NCBI GenBank assembly: GCA_025363655.1
Contig: JANYDK010000071.1
Coordinates: forward strand, 1-64,000
Length of the DNA: 64,000 bases
Reading direction: 5' to 3'
Source: Deltaproteobacteria bacterium
GTDB taxonomy: Bacteria > Myxococcota_A > Polyangia > Polyangiales > JADJMO01
The notes under the pieces are model-generated. The model saw only the letters and a list, made by a program, of their open reading frames with translations. It was not told where the DNA came from and searched no databases. This document shows positions 53,229 through 62,045 of the stretch, piece after piece; position 1 is the stretch's first letter, and each line of letters opens with the position of its first letter. The position numbers and the translations under genes are program-made.

Positions 53229-53603
53229 ATGGCCTATGGATCCATCAAAGAAGTCGCCGGAACGATCGCCGAACGCGAGTACGCCGTCGGCGACAAGATC
53301 ACCACCACCGCCATCACCTCGTGCATCGTCGTCGCGACGACCGCCGGCTCCAAGGTGTTCGCGATTCACCTCTCGATCTTCGGCACCCCCGACGCCTTCG
53401 ACGTCACCGCCGCCGACGCCGTCGCCGACGCGATGAGCAAGAAGGGGTGTGACATGAACAATGTGCACATCTATGGAGAGATCGATTTCTGGGGAGATTC
53501 CATTCCTGGGTACAAGCGCCTGATGGAGGTGCTTGGTCATCCGCAGCCGAGTCGGATGCATCAGAAGAGTGGAATCGTGACGATTTCGCGCGCCGACGTC
53601 TGA
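53229..53603 (+). CDS. Small CheD-like protein (candidate deamidase fold)
   Basis: This 124-residue protein has a strong ribosome binding site (GAGGAGG, five bases before the ATG). Its pattern follows CheD: REYAVGD, then AITSCIVVATT, where CheD has the nucleophile in LGSCV, then VFAIHLSIFG, where CheD has its catalytic His, then ADAVADAMSKKGCDMNNVHIYG before a glycine-rich turn (DFWGDSIPGYKRLM). CheD deamidates chemoreceptor glutamines. This protein is shorter and has no chemotaxis genes nearby. The Cys-x(n)-His arrangement is visible; the activity is inferred. Confidence 0.5.
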   Translation: MAYGSIKEVAGTIAEREYAVGDKITTTAITSCIVVATTAGSKVFAIHLSIFGTPDAFDVTAADAVADAMSKKGCDMNNVHIYGEIDFWGDSIPGYKRLMEVLGHPQPSRMHQKSGIVTISRADV

Positions 53604-53651
53604 GCGCGGGCGCCGGCGCTGGCGCGGGTACGAGCGTGATACAAAAGCTCC

Positions 53652-54401
53652 ATGCCGCAGGAGCTCACCAGCATCGACACCGTCGATGGGCGTTGTGACG
53701 TTTCGATCTTCCGCCCCGAGGGAAGCGACGGCCCTTGGCCTGCCGTCATCCTCCTCATGGACGGCATCGGCATTCGGCCCGCTCTCTTCGAGATGGGAGA
53801 GCGGCTCGCGCGGCACGAGTATTACGTGGTGCTACCCGATCTCTTTTATCGAATTGGGAAGTACACCGCGCCGGATGCGAAGACGCTCTTCTCCGATCCG
53901 GAGATCCGCAAGGCGTGGTTCGCGAAGATCGGCGGGGTGACCAACTACGCCGGGATCATGCGCGATACCGAGGCGCTTCTCGCGTTTCTCGGTGAGCAGC
54001 CGGACGTGATTCAGCCGAAGGTCGGCGTCACCGGGTACTGCATGGGTGGGCGCTTCGCGCTCGCGATAGCCGGTCAGTTTCCCGATCGCATCGCGGCGGC
54101 GGCCTCGTATCACGGCTCGCAGTTGGCCACCGACGCGCCCGACAGTCCGCACTTGCTGGCGCCCAAAATGAAGGCGCACGTCTACGTCGCCGGGGCCATC
54201 GAGGATGCCGGTTTTCCCGACGAAATGAAGGCCAAGCTCGAAGCTTCCCTGCAAGCAGCAGGCGTCACGTTCGCCGTCGAAACCTACGAAGGCGCCCGCC
54301 ATGGGTGGGTGCCTTCCGATACGCCGGTGCACGACGTGGCGGCGGCCGAGCGTCACTGGAAGACGCTCGTCTCGCTCCTCGACGGCGCGCTCAAGAGCTA
54401 G
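53652..54401 (+). CDS. Dienelactone hydrolase family protein
   Basis: This 249-residue alpha/beta hydrolase has the family nucleophile as a Cys in GVTGYCMGGRFAL (about residue 132). The catalytic acid is probably Asp/Glu in AGAIEDAGFP, and the His lies in GARHGWVPSD. It opens with a strand pair DGRCDVSIFRPEG and WPAVILLMDGIGI, as usual. Members hydrolyse lactones or esters. It is cytoplasmic. It lies 48 bases after the CheD-like gene on the same strand and converges on the amidase gene. Confidence 0.88.
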   Translation: MPQELTSIDTVDGRCDVSIFRPEGSDGPWPAVILLMDGIGIRPALFEMGERLARHEYYVVLPDLFYRIGKYTAPDAKTLFSDPEIRKAWFAKIGGVTNYAGIMRDTEALLAFLGEQPDVIQPKVGVTGYCMGGRFALAIAGQFPDRIAAAASYHGSQLATDAPDSPHLLAPKMKAHVYVAGAIEDAGFPDEMKAKLEASLQAAGVTFAVETYEGARHGWVPSDTPVHDVAAAERHWKTLVSLLDGALKS

Positions 54402-54411
54402 CGCGCTCGGC

Positions 54412-55908
54412 TCATCCCGCGTCGACCTTCGCGCGCTTGCCCTTCCACGGACGCGCTTCTTCCAACTGCGCGGCCAAACGAAAGAGCGTTGCGTCGTCGC
54501 CGAACCTGGCGGTGAACATCGATCCGATCGGCAGACCTTCGGCGTTCCAATACAAGGGCACGCTCATCGACGGCTGGCCGGTCACGTTCGCGAGAGGTGT
54601 ATAAGGAATGAATGCATAAATCTTCTTCGCGATGGCCTGCACCAGCTGCGGGATGCGAAGGAGCGACGAGAGGCCCGCGGCGGCGACCAGCTCTTGCGCT
54701 TTGAGCTCGGCACCTTGCGGCTTGAGAGAGCCGATCACCGGCGGCGGAAGACCGAGCGTCGGCGACAGGAGCACGTCGAACTTCTCCATCGCGGTGGCGA
54801 CGGTGCGGGAGAAGCGCTGGAGACGGCGCTTGGCCTCTTCGAGGCGAACGCCCGAGATGGTGCGGCCGAGCATCGCCACGACCCAAGTGTTCGTTTCGAA
54901 ATCGGCGCGCGAAAGCGGCTTTCCGGTGAGTCGAAAACCATCGTCGAGATCGACCGCGGTGGAGACGGCGACGATGGTGGTGAAGTCCATCGCGAACTCG
55001 TCGGCGTCGATCGGGAGATCCATCTCCACGACCTCGTGACCGAGCGACGCGCAGAGCTTGGCCGCGTCGTCGGCGGCGGCGAGCACGTCGCGGTGCGGTT
55101 CGCCGGGGAGGGTCGGTCGCTTGCAGAGACCGATGCGCAGCTTGCCGGTGGGCTTGCCGACCTCGGCGAGGAATGAGCCCGAGGGCGCAGGCGCTGCGTA
55201 AATGGCGCCCGGTTCTCCGCCATGCGTGGCATCGAGGAGCGCGGCGCTGTCGCGCACCGTGCGCGTGAGCGCGTGATCGATGGCGAAGCCGAACCAAGCT
55301 TCGGTGAGATCGGGACCGCAGGGCGTGCGACCGCGCGTCGGCTTGAGGCCGAAGACGCCGCAGCACGAAGCGGGGATGCGAATCGATCCACCGCCGTCAC
55401 CGCCGTGCGCCATCGGAGCGATGCGGGAAGCGACCACCGCGCCGGCCCCCCCGCTCGAACCGCCGGTGTTGTGCGCCGGTGACCAGGGGTTGTGCGTCGG
55501 CGCGAGGAGCTCGCTCTCGGTGAAAGGAGTGATGCCGAACTCGGGCGTGTTGGTCTTGCCGAGCAAGACGAGCCCCGCGCGGCGGTGACGACGGATGAGC
55601 TCGGAGTCGTACTTCGGGACGTCCATCGCCCAATACCGCGAGCCGCGCGTGAAGCGCACACCTGCCACCGGTTGCAGCAAATCTTTGACGAAGAACGGTA
55701 CGCCGGTGAAAGGACCGTCGGGGAGCGGGCCCTTGGCGGCGGCGCGCGCCTCGTCGTCCATGCGGGTCACCACCGCGTTCAGTCGACCGTTCACGCGATC
55801 GACACGCGCGATGCAGGCGTCGACCAGCTCGAGCGGCGACACCTTCTTTTCACGCACCAATTGAGCGAGGCCGAGGGCGTCGTGGTCGCCGAATTCGTCG
55901 AAGGGCAT
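54412..55908 (-). CDS. Amidase signature family hydrolase
   Basis: This 498-residue enzyme has the Ser-cisSer-Lys triad of amidase-signature enzymes: Lys in GVPFFVKDLL (about 75), Ser in NTGGSSGGAGAVVAS, and the nucleophile in GDGGGSIRIPASCCG. The length and the LGKTNTPEFG segment are typical. GatA belongs to this family, but no gatB or gatC is nearby and the C-terminal part differs, so a stand-alone amidase or aryl-acylamidase is more likely. It is cytoplasmic. It converges on the dienelactone hydrolase gene with ten bases between stops. Confidence 0.88.
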   Translation of the reverse strand: MPFDEFGDHDALGLAQLVREKKVSPLELVDACIARVDRVNGRLNAVVTRMDDEARAAAKGPLPDGPFTGVPFFVKDLLQPVAGVRFTRGSRYWAMDVPKYDSELIRRHRRAGLVLLGKTNTPEFGITPFTESELLAPTHNPWSPAHNTGGSSGGAGAVVASRIAPMAHGGDGGGSIRIPASCCGVFGLKPTRGRTPCGPDLTEAWFGFAIDHALTRTVRDSAALLDATHGGEPGAIYAAPAPSGSFLAEVGKPTGKLRIGLCKRPTLPGEPHRDVLAAADDAAKLCASLGHEVVEMDLPIDADEFAMDFTTIVAVSTAVDLDDGFRLTGKPLSRADFETNTWVVAMLGRTISGVRLEEAKRRLQRFSRTVATAMEKFDVLLSPTLGLPPPVIGSLKPQGAELKAQELVAAAGLSSLLRIPQLVQAIAKKIYAFIPYTPLANVTGQPSMSVPLYWNAEGLPIGSMFTARFGDDATLFRLAAQLEEARPWKGKRAKVDAG

Positions 55909-55940
55909 CGAGAATGTCTACGGCACTCCGGCGACTCGGG

Positions 55941-55976
55941 GAAGTGCGACATTTTTTGTCGCCGATCGGCACTTTC
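55941..55976. other. Hairpin between amidase and TonB-dependent receptor genes
   Basis: GCGACA (55946-55951) and TGTCGC (55957-55962) pair around a T-rich loop, and GAAGTGC with GCACTTTC can form an outer stem. It lies 38 bases upstream of the receptor start and may be a leader structure. The rest of the 106-base divergent gap shows nothing clear. Confidence 0.35.
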
Positions 55977-56014
55977 CGAACGCGAGCACAGACGCCATAC
56001 TCCGCGCCCTTTCG

Positions 56015-58627
56015 ATGGCCTCGCATTCTTCTCCGCGCCGATTTCGGCCCCGCGCAGTTCTCCCCGCACTGGCCGCGCTGATGGCCTTCGGCCTCGCGTC
56101 GGCGCCATCGCTCGCCCTCGCACAGCTGGTGCCGCCGAAGGTGATCGAGAACGCGACGCCGATCTATCCCGAGTCGAAGAAGGCGACGGCCGAGAGCGCC
56201 ACCGTCCATCTCTCGCTCACGCTCGACGCGGCCGGCAAGGTGACCAAGGTCGAGGTCGCGCAGTCGTCGGGGAGCCCCGAGTTCGACGCCGCCGCCATCG
56301 AGGCCGCGGGGCATCTGGTGTTCGAGCCCGCGAGCAAGGACGGCAAGCCCGTTCCTGCGAAAATTCCCTTCCGTTTCGAGTTTGCGTACACGCCGCCGCC
56401 TCCGCCGCCGCCCGAGAAGAAGAACGACGCGCTGCCCGTCAAGAAGGGCGGCCTCCTCGAAGGCGAAGTGCAGACCTCGGTGAATCAGCCGCTCGCCGGC
56501 GCGCGGGTGGTCGTCACCTCGAATGGCCAACCGGTGGCGACGCTGACCACCGACGAGAAGGGCGCCTTCACCTCGCCGCGACTCCCGAAGGGTCACTACC
56601 ACGTCGAGCTCTCCGCCGAAGGATTCACTCCTTATGCAATCGACGAAGACGTCGACGACAATGCGGCCACTCACGTCGTCTATCGACTCGACTTCGTCGC
56701 CAGCGACATCGACATCGTCGTCAAAGGCGATCGCCCTCCCCGCGAGGTGACGAAGCGCACGCTCGAGCAGGAAGAAATCATCAAAGGCGCCGGCACCAAC
56801 GGCGACGCCCTCCGCTCGCTCGAGAACATGCCCGGCGTCGCGAGGCCACCGGCGTTCGCGGGCCTCCTCATCGTCCGCGGCTCGGCGCCGACCGACACGC
56901 TCATCTTCGTCGACGGCACCGAAATCCCCATCGCCTACCACTTCGGCGGCCTCAGCTCGGTCATCCCTAGCGAGATGCTCGAGCGCATCGATTTCTACCC
57001 GGGTAATTTCGGCCCCGAATACGGCCGGGTGATGGGCGGCATCGTCGACGTCGGCATCCGCTCGCCGAATCGCGAGAAGTACCACGGCCTCGTCCAGTTC
57101 GACTTGATCGACATGCGCGCGCTCGTCGAAGGGCCCATCACCAAGTCGACGCGCTTCCTCGTCGCCGGACGTCGTTCGTGGCTCGACGCATGGCTCCCCG
57201 CCGTCCTGAAGAAGGCCGGCGCCGACGTCACCGCCGCGCCCGTCTACTACGATTGGCAGGCAGTCCTCGAGCACGATCTCACCTCGAAGACGACCGCGCG
57301 CCTCCTCTTCATGGGCGACGACGATCGTCTGAAAATCGTCTTCTCGTCGCCCGCCGATTTCGATCCGGCGCTCGGCGGCGACATCGGCAACCGCACCAAG
57401 TTTTGGCGATTGCAGGCGCGCTTCGACACCAAACTCTCGGACGACGTCCGCATCCTCAACACGCTCTCGTATGGACACGACGGCATCTTCTTCAACTTCG
57501 GCGATCGCTTCCTCGACGTCGATTTGCGCCCCTGGGCCGCGCGCTCCGACCTTCGCGCGAAGCTGACGAAAGAGGCGACGCTCATCGGCGGCCTCGACCT
57601 CGTCTTCACGCCCTACGACGTCAGCTACAAATTCCCGCCCTTCCCGCAAGACGGCGTCATCGTCGGGCCCACCTTCGCGCGTCCGGCCAACTTGCTCTTC
57701 GGCTCGGGCAAGCTCGTGCGCCCGGGCGCCTACTTGATGCTCGATCTCTCGCCGGGCCGCGGCGTGAAGCTCTTGCCCGGCCTTCGCGCCGACTACTCGG
57801 GCGACACCTCCAGCTGGACCGTCGACCCTCGCCTCGCCGCGCGCATCGATCTTTCGCCAGGATATCCGCGCACCACCCTCAAGGGTGGTCTAGGCATGTT
57901 CCACCAGCCGCCGCAGCCGAACGAGAGCCTCGAGCCGTTCGGCAACAAAGGCCTCACGAGCAATCGCGCCATCCACTACAGCATCGGCGTCGAACAAGAG
58001 CTCACGCGCAACGTCGAGATCTCGATCGAGCTCTTCACCAAGTCGCTCTCCAACTTGGTCTCGCAAGAGTTCTCGTCGTCGTCGGCCAACGGCGTCCACT
58101 ACGTCAACAAAGGCATCGGCAAGATCTACGGCGGCGAGACGCTCTTGCGATGGAAGCCCGATGGTCGCTTCTTCGGTTGGCTCGCGTACACGCTCTCGCG
58201 CAGCGAACGACGCGACTTCCCCAATCAAGACTGGCACATCTTCACCTACGATCAGACGCACATCCTCACCGCGCTCGGGAGCTACAAGCTCGGGCGCGGT
58301 TGGGAGCTGGGCGCGCGCTTCCGCTACGTCACCGGCAACCCCGACACCGCCTTCCACGGCGGCCTCGTCGACTACGACGCCGGCGCCTACGATCCGATTC
58401 AAGGCCCGAAATACGGCACGCGCGTCGCCGCGTACCACACGCTCGACATCCGCATCGAGAAGGCGTGGGTCTTCTCCAGCTGGAAGCTCAGCGCCTACCT
58501 CGACCTCCACAACGCGTACAATCGGAAGAACGCCGAGGGCACGACGTACAACTACGATTACACACAATCGAAGCCACTCTCGGGTTTGCCCATCCTGCCG
58601 ATCCTCGGCGTGCGAGGTGAGTTGTGA
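56015..58627 (+). CDS. TonB-dependent outer-membrane receptor with built-in TonB C-terminal domain
   Basis: This 870-residue protein has a signal peptide cut after ALA. Residues about 35-125 are a TonB C-terminal domain (PIYPESKKATAESATVHLSLTLDAAGKV, then FDAAAIEAAGHLVFEPA), followed by a Pro-rich run. A carboxypeptidase-regulatory-like domain (about 145-225) comes next. The plug domain (LRSLENMPGVARPP, DTLIFVDGTEIPI, YGRVMGGIVDV) leads into a beta-barrel ending in GVRGEL. TonB's C-terminal domain normally sits on a separate inner-membrane protein, so this fusion is unusual. The substrate is unknown. The next lipoprotein gene overlaps its stop. Confidence 0.85.
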   Translation: MASHSSPRRFRPRAVLPALAALMAFGLASAPSLALAQLVPPKVIENATPIYPESKKATAESATVHLSLTLDAAGKVTKVEVAQSSGSPEFDAAAIEAAGHLVFEPASKDGKPVPAKIPFRFEFAYTPPPPPPPEKKNDALPVKKGGLLEGEVQTSVNQPLAGARVVVTSNGQPVATLTTDEKGAFTSPRLPKGHYHVELSAEGFTPYAIDEDVDDNAATHVVYRLDFVASDIDIVVKGDRPPREVTKRTLEQEEIIKGAGTNGDALRSLENMPGVARPPAFAGLLIVRGSAPTDTLIFVDGTEIPIAYHFGGLSSVIPSEMLERIDFYPGNFGPEYGRVMGGIVDVGIRSPNREKYHGLVQFDLIDMRALVEGPITKSTRFLVAGRRSWLDAWLPAVLKKAGADVTAAPVYYDWQAVLEHDLTSKTTARLLFMGDDDRLKIVFSSPADFDPALGGDIGNRTKFWRLQARFDTKLSDDVRILNTLSYGHDGIFFNFGDRFLDVDLRPWAARSDLRAKLTKEATLIGGLDLVFTPYDVSYKFPPFPQDGVIVGPTFARPANLLFGSGKLVRPGAYLMLDLSPGRGVKLLPGLRADYSGDTSSWTVDPRLAARIDLSPGYPRTTLKGGLGMFHQPPQPNESLEPFGNKGLTSNRAIHYSIGVEQELTRNVEISIELFTKSLSNLVSQEFSSSSANGVHYVNKGIGKIYGGETLLRWKPDGRFFGWLAYTLSRSERRDFPNQDWHIFTYDQTHILTALGSYKLGRGWELGARFRYVTGNPDTAFHGGLVDYDAGAYDPIQGPKYGTRVAAYHTLDIRIEKAWVFSSWKLSAYLDLHNAYNRKNAEGTTYNYDYTQSKPLSGLPILPILGVRGEL

Positions 58628-59565
58628 AACACGCATCCCTCTCGCTTCTCCCGGGTCTCGCTCGAGTCTTCGGTTTCGCCGCGCTCCTCGGCACGGCGTG
58701 CGGCAGCGATTTCGATCCTTCGTCGCGCATCACCACCTTGCGCGTCCTCGCGGTGAAGGCCGACGTCTCCTACGCGCACCCCGGCGAAACCGTGCACCTC
58801 GACGTCCTCGCCGACGACCCGGCCGCGCGCAAAATCACCTACGGCTACTCGTATTGCGTGAACCCCGAGCTCTCGACCCCGCAAGGTTGCATCGCGCAGC
58901 TCGAGTCCGACGCGCAGAAGAGCGGCTCGCTGCCTCCTTTCAGCGTCACCACCGACGCCACGTACGCCATCGACGTTCCCGCCAACTACCTCGACCAGCT
59001 CTCCGATGCCGAGAAGCAGAACGCGCAGCTCGGCGTCATCGTCGTCGCCTGTCCGGGCACGCTGCGTCCTGGCACCTCCGCCGACGCGCCGTACACGTGC
59101 ATCGACGCTGCCGGCAACGTCCTCGGTCTCCACGACGCCATCGCCGGAATGAAGCGAATCTTCGTCCGAAGCAAAGATCGCAACGCCAACCCGCTCATCG
59201 GCAAGGTCACCTGGGACGACGTCGACTGGCCCGAGGCCGAGGTGAAGACGGTCGCCGCATGCGACGTCGACACGAACACGTTCGATGATTGCGACGCGGA
59301 AAAACACGGCATCGCCGCCGTCGCCGCCGACGGCACGGTCGAGACGGGCACCGACGAGTTCGGCACCTCGTTCGAGGAGCAAGTGGTCGTCCAGTACTAC
59401 GCCACCGAAGGGCTGTTCGAGAACGCGGTGAGAATCGTCTCGAAGCCGACGAGTCAGTTCGTGGCCCGGAAGAGCTCACGGGGGAAGGTGCTGACCGTGA
59501 TCGCGGTGATGCGCGACGATCGCGGCGGGATGTCGTGGGTGACGCGGAAGATCGCGGTGAAGTAG
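58624..59565 (+). CDS. Lipoprotein partner of the TonB-dependent receptor
   Basis: This 313-residue lipoprotein starts with GTG overlapping the receptor stop (GTGA), so it is translationally coupled. The signal peptide ends LLGTAC. The mature protein is beta-rich with scattered cysteines (YSYCVNPELS, GCIAQLE, PYTCIDAAG, CDVDTNTFDDCD) and looks like two Ig-like domains. The tight link suggests it acts with the receptor at the outer membrane, for example as a surface substrate-binding lipoprotein. The family is not recognised. Confidence 0.75.
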   Translation: MKHASLSLLPGLARVFGFAALLGTACGSDFDPSSRITTLRVLAVKADVSYAHPGETVHLDVLADDPAARKITYGYSYCVNPELSTPQGCIAQLESDAQKSGSLPPFSVTTDATYAIDVPANYLDQLSDAEKQNAQLGVIVVACPGTLRPGTSADAPYTCIDAAGNVLGLHDAIAGMKRIFVRSKDRNANPLIGKVTWDDVDWPEAEVKTVAACDVDTNTFDDCDAEKHGIAAVAADGTVETGTDEFGTSFEEQVVVQYYATEGLFENAVRIVSKPTSQFVARKSSRGKVLTVIAVMRDDRGGMSWVTRKIAVK

Positions 59566-59597
59566 TCACCACCCGCCGCAACGGTCACAATGCTGCC

Positions 59598-60509
59598 ATG
59601 CCGGACAGTCTCGTTTCGCCAAGACTCTCGCGCGTGTTCCTCGCCACGGCACTGCTCGCCGGCTGCCACGCCGATCCGGCCGGCGATCCCGCAGACGCGA
59701 CTTCCGACACTGCGGTCAGCGTCGACTCGCCCGGCAGCGACACCCATCCGCCTCCCGACTCGGGCGACGCCAAAGACGCGAGCAGCAGCAGCGACACGAG
59801 CGACTCCGCGACCCTCACCGCGGGCGGCCATGCGTGCTCCTCCGACGACGAGTGCAAGGCCCTCCCCGGACAGTTCTGCAACTTCGCCGAGCCGACGCCG
59901 GTCTGTTTCGGCGGCACCTGCGGGGCGCGGACCGACACGGCCATCGTCACCTGCGATCACGACGGCATCTGCATCGGTGGCGATCCGAGCAACATCTGTC
60001 TCCCGATGTGCACGTTCCAAGGCGCGGCGTTCGGCGTGCCGTGCTTCGGTAAAAATGGCTGCCAATGGATCGGCGACGTGCACGACGCCGCGGGCGCCGT
60101 CGTCGCCTATGGAAGCTGCCAACCGAATTGTACCGGCGACAGCGACTGCCCCTCGGGCAACACCTGTCACGCCGACGGCGTCTGCGCGAAGTCGGCCTCG
60201 ACCTTCACCGGCGCGCTCGGCGACGCGTGCACGAACGGCGACGGCAAGTGCTTCTGCGTCTACGATCCCTCGAGCGGCGCGGGCGGCGCAGGCTACTGCA
60301 GCAAGGCGTGCCGCTTCGGCGAGACGAGCTGCGGCGCCGGCTTCACCTGCGATCCCGCGGTCACCAACGCGTTCCCCGCGCTGCCTGCCAAGGGCATGTT
60401 CGGCTACTGCCTGAAGAGCTGCGACGTCGACGGCGACTGCCCCTCTGGGAAGAACTGCGGCCTGCACGCCGGGATGACCCAGAAGACGTGTTTGCCGTAT
60501 ACCCCTTAG
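59598..60509 (+). CDS. Cysteine-rich lipoprotein
   Basis: This 303-residue lipoprotein starts at the ATG at 59598, with a lipobox LLAGC. A Ser/Asp/Ala/Thr linker of about 60 residues leads to a disulfide-rich part with repeats of the type CSSDDECKALPGQFC, CTGDSDCPSGNTC and CDVDGDCPSGKNC. This DxDCxxGxxC unit recurs in myxobacterial surface proteins. No enzymatic motif is visible. It follows the receptor-partner lipoprotein by 32 bases on the same strand and may belong to the same transcript. Confidence 0.76.
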   Translation: MPDSLVSPRLSRVFLATALLAGCHADPAGDPADATSDTAVSVDSPGSDTHPPPDSGDAKDASSSSDTSDSATLTAGGHACSSDDECKALPGQFCNFAEPTPVCFGGTCGARTDTAIVTCDHDGICIGGDPSNICLPMCTFQGAAFGVPCFGKNGCQWIGDVHDAAGAVVAYGSCQPNCTGDSDCPSGNTCHADGVCAKSASTFTGALGDACTNGDGKCFCVYDPSSGAGGAGYCSKACRFGETSCGAGFTCDPAVTNAFPALPAKGMFGYCLKSCDVDGDCPSGKNCGLHAGMTQKTCLPYTP

Positions 60510-60588
60510 GCAACGAGACCACAGTAATTCACGCACAAAACACGTCACGCAGTGTGACGCGCGCGAGCCTTCGCACATCCATCGTTCG

Positions 60589-60894
60589 GTGAGCGCCACC
60601 CCTGATTGCAAGCACCCCGCCGGCACCTTCGTCCCCGTCATCGCCCGCGGAAAGTGCGAAGGAAAAGAAGACTGCGTCGAGGTCTGCCCTTACGACGTCT
60701 TCACCGTCGGTCGCATCTCCGACGAAGACTTCGCCGCGCTCGGCTTCTTCGAAAAGCTGAAGAGCCGCGTGCACGGTCGGAAGACGGCGTACACACCCAA
60801 CGCGGCCGCGTGTCAGGCGTGCGGCAAGTGCGTCACCGCGTGTCCCGAGAAGGCCATCACGCTCCGCAGACTGCCGACGTTGGGGCCGACCTAA
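60589..60894 (+). CDS. Dicluster 4Fe-4S ferredoxin
   Basis: This 101-residue electron carrier starts with GTG at 60589. Two cluster motifs are present: C-x5-C-x3-CP (CEGKEDCVEVCP), where one cysteine is spaced unusually for the first motif, and C-x2-C-x2-C-x3-CP (CQACGKCVTACP). Between them is a 40-residue insert (GFFEKLKSRVHGRKTAYTP) that short ferredoxins lack. An inverted repeat CGTCAC-N5-GTGACG lies 29 bases upstream of the start. It converges on the cytochrome gene with overlapping stops. Confidence 0.83.
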   Translation: MSATPDCKHPAGTFVPVIARGKCEGKEDCVEVCPYDVFTVGRISDEDFAALGFFEKLKSRVHGRKTAYTPNAAACQACGKCVTACPEKAITLRRLPTLGPT

Positions 60895-61193
60895 GGTGCC
60901 TTCGCCTGCTCGCCCTTCGACTGCGAGAGGAAATCGACGAGATTTTCCCACTGATCTTCGCTCAGCCGGACGCGCTTGCGATGCCGCTGCAAGGCGGTCT
61001 CGAGCTGCGGCCTGCCGCGTGAGCCAGGTTCGACGGGCACGTGACACGCGCCGCACTTCGCCTTCCAGACCGAGGCTGCACTCTTCGGTCCCTCACCCGA
61101 CGACGCCGCGAGCGGCGAAGGACCAGGCGAACCAGCACACGCGACCATGGTGATCGCGAAGGTGAGGGCGAGGAAGTGCAGCGCACGCTTCAT
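60891..61193 (-). CDS. Cytochrome c-like lipoprotein
   Basis: This 100-residue protein has a signal peptide with a lipobox (VAC). A single haem-binding motif CGACH occurs in the segment VWKAKCGACHVPVEPG. The axial Met usual for class I cytochromes is not obvious; the C-terminal region reads LSEDQWENLVDFLSQ, as in small monohaem cytochromes. It starts inside the stop of the upstream outer-membrane protein gene (ATGA overlap), so the two are translationally coupled. The mature protein is probably periplasmic and anchored to a membrane. Confidence 0.82.
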   Translation of the reverse strand: MKRALHFLALTFAITMVACAGSPGPSPLAASSGEGPKSAASVWKAKCGACHVPVEPGSRGRPQLETALQRHRKRVRLSEDQWENLVDFLSQSKGEQAKAP

Positions 61194-62041
61194 ATGTCGA
61201 ACCCCAAGACCGATCGGACCCAAATCTTCCCGACCTCGTCGCCGACCATGCCCGCGCGCTTCGTGTGATCGAGGCGCGCGTAGATCGCGTTCGACCACCA
61301 AAACCGCCCGAATTGGAGGGAGATCGCCGGACCGAGGAAGGCGTGCGTCTGTTGGTTGAACTCTTTGACCGGGTCACCACCGGTGTCTTCTTTTTCGAAA
61401 CGTCCTTTGATCCACGACTCGACGCCGAGCCAGAAGCGCTGCGTCAGTTGGTACGTCGCACCGAGCGTCGGGTTGTAGATGAGCTCGGCCTCGCTCTTAC
61501 CGCGCTCGAAGCTCTGTTCGATCCACGCGTTGGCCATCAGCTTGAGGTTGCCGAAGCGCTTGGCGAAGATGATCTTCTCTTCGATTTCGAACTCGTCGTG
61601 AAACTGCGCGAGCTCGAAATAGAGCGCGATGTCGACGGGGAGCTGGCCTTCGTCGCCGATGCGGTAGCGGAGACGCTCTTTGATGCCGTCGAACTTCATC
61701 GACGGCTCGGCGGCGGCCTCTTGCTTGAAGACGAGATAGGTGCCGAGCTCGAGGCGATCGGTGATGCCGTATTCGAGCTCGGTCTGGAGGAGGTAGTTGC
61801 CGTCCCAGACCCGCTTCGTCGTCCCGTCGTCCTGCGCCTGGTCGACGCGGACGGGCGTGTAGTCGACGTACTGCTCGATCTCGAGCGAGTCCTCGGGGAG
61901 GGTCTCGTACGGATAGGTGAAAGGCAGCGGCCGCGGATTGGCTCCGGCACTCGAGGAAATCGCGAGGGTGGAGGCAGCGATCATGACGGCGAGGAGGGGA
62001 CGAATGAAGGACGACACGGGATGCGAGATATTGATTCTCAT
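61190..62041 (-). CDS. Outer-membrane beta-barrel protein coupled to a cytochrome
   Basis: This 283-residue protein has a signal peptide cut near SAGA. The mature part has about twelve amphipathic strands (NYLLQTELEYGITDRLELGTYLVFK, RLRYRIGDEGQLPVDIALYFELAQF, FWLGVESWIKGRF) and a closing aromatic strand, fitting an outer-membrane barrel. I chose the ATG at 62041, which has AAGG eight bases upstream; a TTG at 62047 is in frame. A strong Fur-like site overlaps this start. The haem lipoprotein gene is coupled downstream. Metal or electron transfer at the outer membrane is a reasonable guess only. Confidence 0.75.
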   Translation of the reverse strand: MRINISHPVSSFIRPLLAVMIAASTLAISSSAGANPRPLPFTYPYETLPEDSLEIEQYVDYTPVRVDQAQDDGTTKRVWDGNYLLQTELEYGITDRLELGTYLVFKQEAAAEPSMKFDGIKERLRYRIGDEGQLPVDIALYFELAQFHDEFEIEEKIIFAKRFGNLKLMANAWIEQSFERGKSEAELIYNPTLGATYQLTQRFWLGVESWIKGRFEKEDTGGDPVKEFNQQTHAFLGPAISLQFGRFWWSNAIYARLDHTKRAGMVGDEVGKIWVRSVLGFDI

Positions 62042-62045
62042 TTTC
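62027..62045 (-). promoter_or_regulatory. Candidate Fur box over the start of the outer-membrane protein gene
   Basis: Read on the minus strand, GAAAATGAGAATCAATATC matches the 19-bp Fur consensus (GATAATGATAATCATTATC) at 16 positions. It covers the start codon at 62041. A weaker candidate (12 of 19) lies at 62082-62100. If Fur binds here, the barrel/cytochrome operon would be iron-repressed. Confidence 0.55.

Noticed and set aside
54412-55908. The amidase as GatA of the tRNA amidotransferase
   Set aside because: No gatB or gatC gene is nearby, and the C-terminal half lacks the GatA-like pattern, so a stand-alone amidase is preferred.
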